A DNA stretch of 23,061 bases. Source: a virus. A model generated the notes under the pieces. The model made no database searches, was not told where the DNA came from, and saw only the letters and a program-made list of their open reading frames with translations. This document shows, in pieces, positions 21,179 to 23,061 of this stretch. The stretch's first letter is position 1. The number at the start of each line of letters is the position of its first letter. Made by a program: the position numbers and the translations under genes. Location: the IMG/VR virus record IMGVR_UViG_3300027302_000032, positions 1 through 23,061 of that record. One strand, given 5' to 3'.

Positions 21179-21219
21179 GAGAGAGAGAGAGAGAGAGAGA
21201 AAGTATTATATATATATAT
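21179..21219. repeat. (GA)11 microsatellite and TA tract
   Basis: Eleven GA units (21179-21200) then AAG and an alternating TA run (about 21207-21219). Simple repeats are unusual in compact phage DNA. The TA run could be the easily melted part of an origin; on the minus strand it contains TATAAT but has no matching -35 box. Confidence 0.85.
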
Positions 21220-21368
21220 GGTATTAGCGTTTCGTAACCCACAGTTGCAACCTTTGGTATTCATTTGCTGTGTTACGCGCTCGCGTAACAACTGCGTAAC
21301 AGCGTAACGGAAATGCCATGATGTTACGAGCGTAACAAGGTGGGATGTTACGAGCGTTACAAGCCACG

Positions 21369-21382
21369 AACTAACGTTAGTT
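21369..21382. repeat. Dispersed palindrome, 14-bp form without centre base
   Basis: AACTAACGTTAGTT, same half-sites but joined directly. Another 14-bp form is at 21462-21475, 93 bp away. Confidence 0.88.
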
Positions 21383-21461
21383 GGTGCGCCGAGAAGTGTG
21401 ACAGTGACCCCTGCGGGGGCACGCAGGAGGCGAAGCCTCCCCCAATGCAACGCCTACCATG

Positions 21462-21475
21462 AACTAACGTTAGTT
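21462..21475. repeat. Dispersed palindrome, 14-bp form without centre base
   Basis: AACTAACGTTAGTT, identical to 21369-21382. Between the two are small hairpins CCTGCG/CGCAGG (21410-21427) and GGAGGC/GCCTCC (21426-21440). Confidence 0.88.
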
Positions 21476-21580
21476 GGCAACCCCGCCGTGCCGCGCCGCC
21501 GCCCCGCCGCCGAAGGCTCGCTCACTCACGCGCGCACCCACTCGCTCACGCGCTCACTCGCCCTACGCTACTATCACGAA
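21476..21580. repeat. GC-rich low-complexity non-coding stretch
   Basis: CCG-type repeats (about 21481-21511) give way to a series built on CTCGCTCAC and CGCTCACTC words (about 21517-21560). Reading frames here encode only Ala/Pro/Arg/Ser-rich peptides without ribosome sites, so I see no gene. Confidence 0.6.
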
Positions 21581-21602
21581 AACACCCGCCGTAGCGGGTG
21601 TT
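21581..21602 (-). terminator. Rho-independent terminator of the first operon
   Basis: Minus strand 9-bp perfect stem AACACCCGC / GCGGGTGTT around a TACG loop, then TTTT counting the stem end. It begins 5 bp after the stop codon of the 66-residue gene. Confidence 0.75.
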
Positions 21603-21606
21603 GGTG

Positions 21607-21807
21607 TTAGATGTAACCAAGCTCACAGATATGGGCTTGGACTGTTGCGGTATCCATGTTGTCTATGATGTCGCAAAAATCATCGTCACAGTACATGATG
21701 CGCGGGTCTTGGTCGAACATAAGCGCGAGGGTCACCGCTTCGCAATCCACTTTGGAATAGTCCAGAGACTGCGAGATTTCATACACTTGCAATTCAGTTA
21801 GATTCAT
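21607..21807 (-). CDS. Hypothetical acidic protein
   Basis: 66 residues from the ATG at 21807 (MNLTELQVYEISQSLDYS) with AAGGGGAATTG upstream. Acidic, helical, with a Cys/Asp-rich centre (IMYCDDDFCDIIDNMD). Last gene of the short operon from 22988-23016. Unknown function. Confidence 0.72.
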   Translation of the reverse strand: MNLTELQVYEISQSLDYSKVDCEAVTLALMFDQDPRIMYCDDDFCDIIDNMDTATVQAHICELGYI

Positions 21808-21820
21808 TTTCAATTCCCCT

Positions 21821-22003
21821 TCAAAGATCGCGCGCCATGTCGGCGATGGCGGCTAAGCCGATCACGGCGAAACTGAAACCAAAAACCAAGGTGGCGGCGC
21901 CAGAGAGCGCGCCCAATTCGAAAAGCCAGATCACGCCAAGTAAACCAAGGGCTGAGAGGGTTCCGGCAAGGGCGCGAAAGGCGATGGTGCGAGGGTCATT
22001 CAT
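21821..22003 (-). CDS. Small two-pass membrane protein
   Basis: 60 residues from the ATG at 22003 (MNDPRTIAFRALAGTLS) with GGAGAATTGA upstream. Two hydrophobic segments: about residues 9-28 (LSALGLLGVIWLFELGA) and 32-54 (AATLVFGFSFAVIGLAAI). Topology fits a hairpin membrane protein such as a holin-like or exclusion protein; nothing specific can be said. A longer frame includes only the repeated leader. Confidence 0.7.
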   Translation of the reverse strand: MNDPRTIAFRALAGTLSALGLLGVIWLFELGALSGAATLVFGFSFAVIGLAAIADMARDL

Positions 22004-22031
22004 TTTCAATTCTCCATTAGGTTTTAGGAAA

Positions 22032-22054
22032 CCCTCCACCGAATCGGTGGAGGG
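22032..22054 (-). terminator. Intergenic stem-loop, cassette copy 1
   Basis: 10-bp perfect stem CCCTCCACCG / CGGTGGAGGG with a 3-nt loop, followed on the minus strand by TTTCCTAAAACC and the ribosome site of the next gene. The pairing is kept in copy 2 (22327-22349) despite base changes. May be a partial terminator or processing site. Confidence 0.7.
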
Positions 22055-22061
22055 GTGAGGG

Positions 22062-22298
22062 TCAAAGCGGAAAATGCTCGCGGGTTATAAATTCAACGTC
22101 AATGTGTCCATTGTCATTAGATAACCCAGGGTTCGCCTTGGTAAATTGATCAAGTGTGGCTGGAACATCATCGCGATGCATAAAGCGGGTGAAAAGGGTT
22201 CGCCATTGGCCATTCAAGCGCCCATGTTGATCGGGTTCGCCATTGGACACAAAAAATTTGATTGTCAAGCGGCCCATGAGTTCGGGATATTGTTGCAT
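22062..22298 (-). CDS. Hypothetical protein
   Basis: 78 residues from the ATG at 22298 (MQQYPELMGRLTIKFFV). The ribosome site is weak (AGAGAATTG, where the sister cassette has GGAGAATTG). Alpha/beta: LTIKFFVSNGE, then RTLFTRFMHRDDVPATLDQF and a short HIDVEFITRE strand. Unknown function. Confidence 0.7.
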   Translation of the reverse strand: MQQYPELMGRLTIKFFVSNGEPDQHGRLNGQWRTLFTRFMHRDDVPATLDQFTKANPGLSNDNGHIDVEFITREHFPL

Positions 22299-22326
22299 TT
22301 TCAATTCTCTATTAGGTTTTAGGAAA

Positions 22327-22349
22327 CCCCCCACCGAATCGGTGGGGGG
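22327..22349 (-). terminator. Intergenic stem-loop, cassette copy 2
   Basis: 10-bp perfect stem CCCCCCACCG / CGGTGGGGGG, 3-nt loop, then TTTCCTAAAACC on the minus strand. Compared with copy 1, one T-A pair is replaced by C-G, a paired substitution that keeps the stem. Confidence 0.7.
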
Positions 22350-22357
22350 CGTGGGGG

Positions 22358-22924
22358 TTATTCCTTGAATTCGGAATCAATCTCCACCGCGAGGTCGATC
22401 AACGCGCCGACTTGCGAATCGCGATTCAAGAGACGCGCCTGCTGAATCGCCTTGCGATAGGTGTCCAGCAATTCCTTGTCGGTGGTGGTGACAACCTTGC
22501 CAGCCTTTTTTGGATCGGTTGCGGAACCCTTGGTGTTTTCCGCTTTGTCCACTTTGGCGGTGCGCTTAGACCAAGGCAAAAGGCGCTCGGTGTCTTGAAA
22601 CAGACGCGGTGTCCATTCAATGTTGAAGTGGAGGGCGCGCATCGCCGATTGTGCATAGTTGGTGAAGGTGCGCTTATCCATTGTCCCTTCACCCTCGCAA
22701 GCGTCAATGACAACTTGCGATTCGCGAATCGCCTTGCCCAATGCGGTGCAAGTGGCTTGGTCACGCTTGCCAGTCGCGAGGAAAACCTCATCGACATAGG
22801 CTTGCATTTGAAAGCGAATGGTATCGGACAGCGTAGCCGATGCGGTATCGAAAACCTCATGGGCGCCGATGATGACGGAGGCGCGCTGGTCAAACGCGGG
22901 AAAGACCGACTGAGACTTAGACAT
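22358..22924 (-). CDS. Hypothetical protein, first gene of the first operon
   Basis: 188 residues from the ATG at 22924 (MSKSQSVFPAFDQRASV) with GGAGTTTTT upstream. Helical N-terminal 100 residues, a Lys/Thr/Ala-rich linker (about 120-145, KVDKAENTKGSATDPKKAGK), then a helical C-terminal part. The linker suggests two domains. Transcribed from the palindrome-associated promoter at 22988-23016, so perhaps one of the earliest or most tightly controlled products. No family recognised. Confidence 0.78.
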   Translation of the reverse strand: MSKSQSVFPAFDQRASVIIGAHEVFDTASATLSDTIRFQMQAYVDEVFLATGKRDQATCTALGKAIRESQVVIDACEGEGTMDKRTFTNYAQSAMRALHFNIEWTPRLFQDTERLLPWSKRTAKVDKAENTKGSATDPKKAGKVVTTTDKELLDTYRKAIQQARLLNRDSQVGALIDLAVEIDSEFKE

Positions 22925-22987
22925 AAAAACTCCAATGATGTCTGTTGATTTACATCGGCCGAGGCGAATTCCCCAACCGATGAATCA

Positions 22988-23016
22988 ATTGTGCATTAAA
23001 TCTAATGGTATGTCAA
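22988..23016 (-). promoter_or_regulatory. Sigma-70-type promoter abutting a palindrome
   Basis: Minus strand TTGACA (23016-23011), 17-bp spacer, CACAAT (22993-22988). Predicted start near 22981. The palindrome 23018-23032 ends one base above the -35 box, its centre near -44. Confidence 0.82.
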
Positions 23017-23017
23017 G

Positions 23018-23032
23018 AACTAACAGTTAGTT
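23018..23032. repeat. Dispersed palindrome, centre A, at a promoter
   Basis: Perfect AACTAACAGTTAGTT immediately upstream of the -35 box. A protein bound here could contact RNA polymerase as a class II activator or hinder its binding as a repressor. Confidence 0.92.
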
Positions 23033-23061
23033 CCGAAAAGTAGAACGGGGTTGACCCACCC

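Larger units (their letters stand above)
20920..21361. repeat. Cluster of GTTACG repeats, candidate iteron array / origin
   Basis: Exact GTTACG starts at 20920, 20928, 20939, 21027, 21035, 21272, 21323 and 21347. Exact CGTAAC (its complement) starts at 21010, 21166, 21173, 21233, 21284, 21295, 21303 and 21331. That is 16 hexamers in about 430 bp, where chance predicts well under one. GTTACGTGGTTACGC occurs twice, at 20920 and 21027 (107 bp apart). Paired inverted copies form TGTTACGCG-CT-CGCGTAACA (21271-21290) and TGTTACG-AG-CGTAACA (21322-21337). With the neighbouring GA and TA tracts and absence of genes, this resembles an iteron origin, though a dense operator array is also possible. Confidence 0.75.

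Noticed and set aside
21118-21450. 110-codon minus-strand ORF across the GTTACG array
   Set aside because: It encodes a Leu-Ser run from the GA microsatellite and spans repeats; no start signal.
20116-21600. tRNA or other structured RNA gene
   Set aside because: No cloverleaf or TψC-like GGTTCGAATC sequence seen; only simple hairpins.
21398-21668. Plus-strand ORFs over the GC-rich tract
   Set aside because: They are low-complexity Arg/Pro/Ala/Ser translations of simple repeats, and they run over the terminator.
22426-22935. 169-codon ORF overlapping the 188-residue gene in another frame
   Set aside because: No ribosome site, and an odd composition rich in Ser, Arg, Pro and Cys; the 22358-22924 frame has a good start.
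1-23061. CRISPR array, suggested by the Cas4-like gene and repeated palindromes
   Set aside because: The palindromes are 13-21 bp at irregular distances from 93 to over 1000 bp, mostly with genes between them; no regular spacers are present.

Overview
The window looks like the early and replication region of a tailed bacteriophage or prophage. Its host is probably a proteobacterium, perhaps Burkholderiales-like; this is inferred from base composition, strong GGAG-type ribosome sites and sigma-70-type promoters, not shown directly. Every gene I can support lies on the minus strand, so transcription runs from high to low coordinates. Genes are short, tightly packed and mostly joined by ATGA or TAATG overlaps. 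I see no tRNA, rRNA, CRISPR array or transposase.

From the upstream (right) end, in order of transcription. (1) 23032-21581 is a self-contained unit: an operator-like palindrome, a near-consensus promoter (22988-23016), four small unknown genes including one membrane protein, two copies of a hairpin-plus-leader cassette, and a terminator. (2) 21580-20116 has no convincing gene. It holds 16 exact GTTACG/CGTAAC hexamers in about 430 bp, a (GA)11 and a TA microsatellite, five palindromes, paired direct repeats around a strong promoter (20783-20811), and a long leader. It is a candidate replication origin and/or control region. (3) 20115-13025 carries small genes plus a MoxR-type AAA+ ATPase (16512-17573) and a HExxH/VWA protein (14422-15588). 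It is punctuated by a 15-bp palindrome of consensus AACTAACNGTTAGTT in the short gaps before gene starts. (4) 13021-7023 is a dense run of small accessory genes, including a DUF3150-like protein (the expected partner of MoxR/VWA), a possible winged-helix protein, a ribbon-helix-helix-like protein and a 31-residue membrane peptide. (5) 7036-1 holds DNA metabolism: VRR-NUC nuclease, family A DNA polymerase with proofreading domain, Cas4/RecB-like nuclease with four cysteines, HNH nuclease, SNF2-type helicase and a small HExxH protein, then a perfect-consensus promoter reading into the last two genes.

The polymerase, helicase and nucleases probably replicate, recombine or process phage DNA. The MoxR/VWA/DUF3150-like set probably forms an ATP-driven remodelling machine whose substrate is unknown. 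The most unusual feature is the dispersed palindrome. At least 15 copies occur: eight in the short gaps 3-23 bp upstream of start codons, one abutting the -35 box of a promoter, five in the non-coding control region and one inside a gene. It looks like the binding site of a regulator, recalling the stoperator networks of mycobacteriophages, though the sequence itself is unrelated as far as I can tell.
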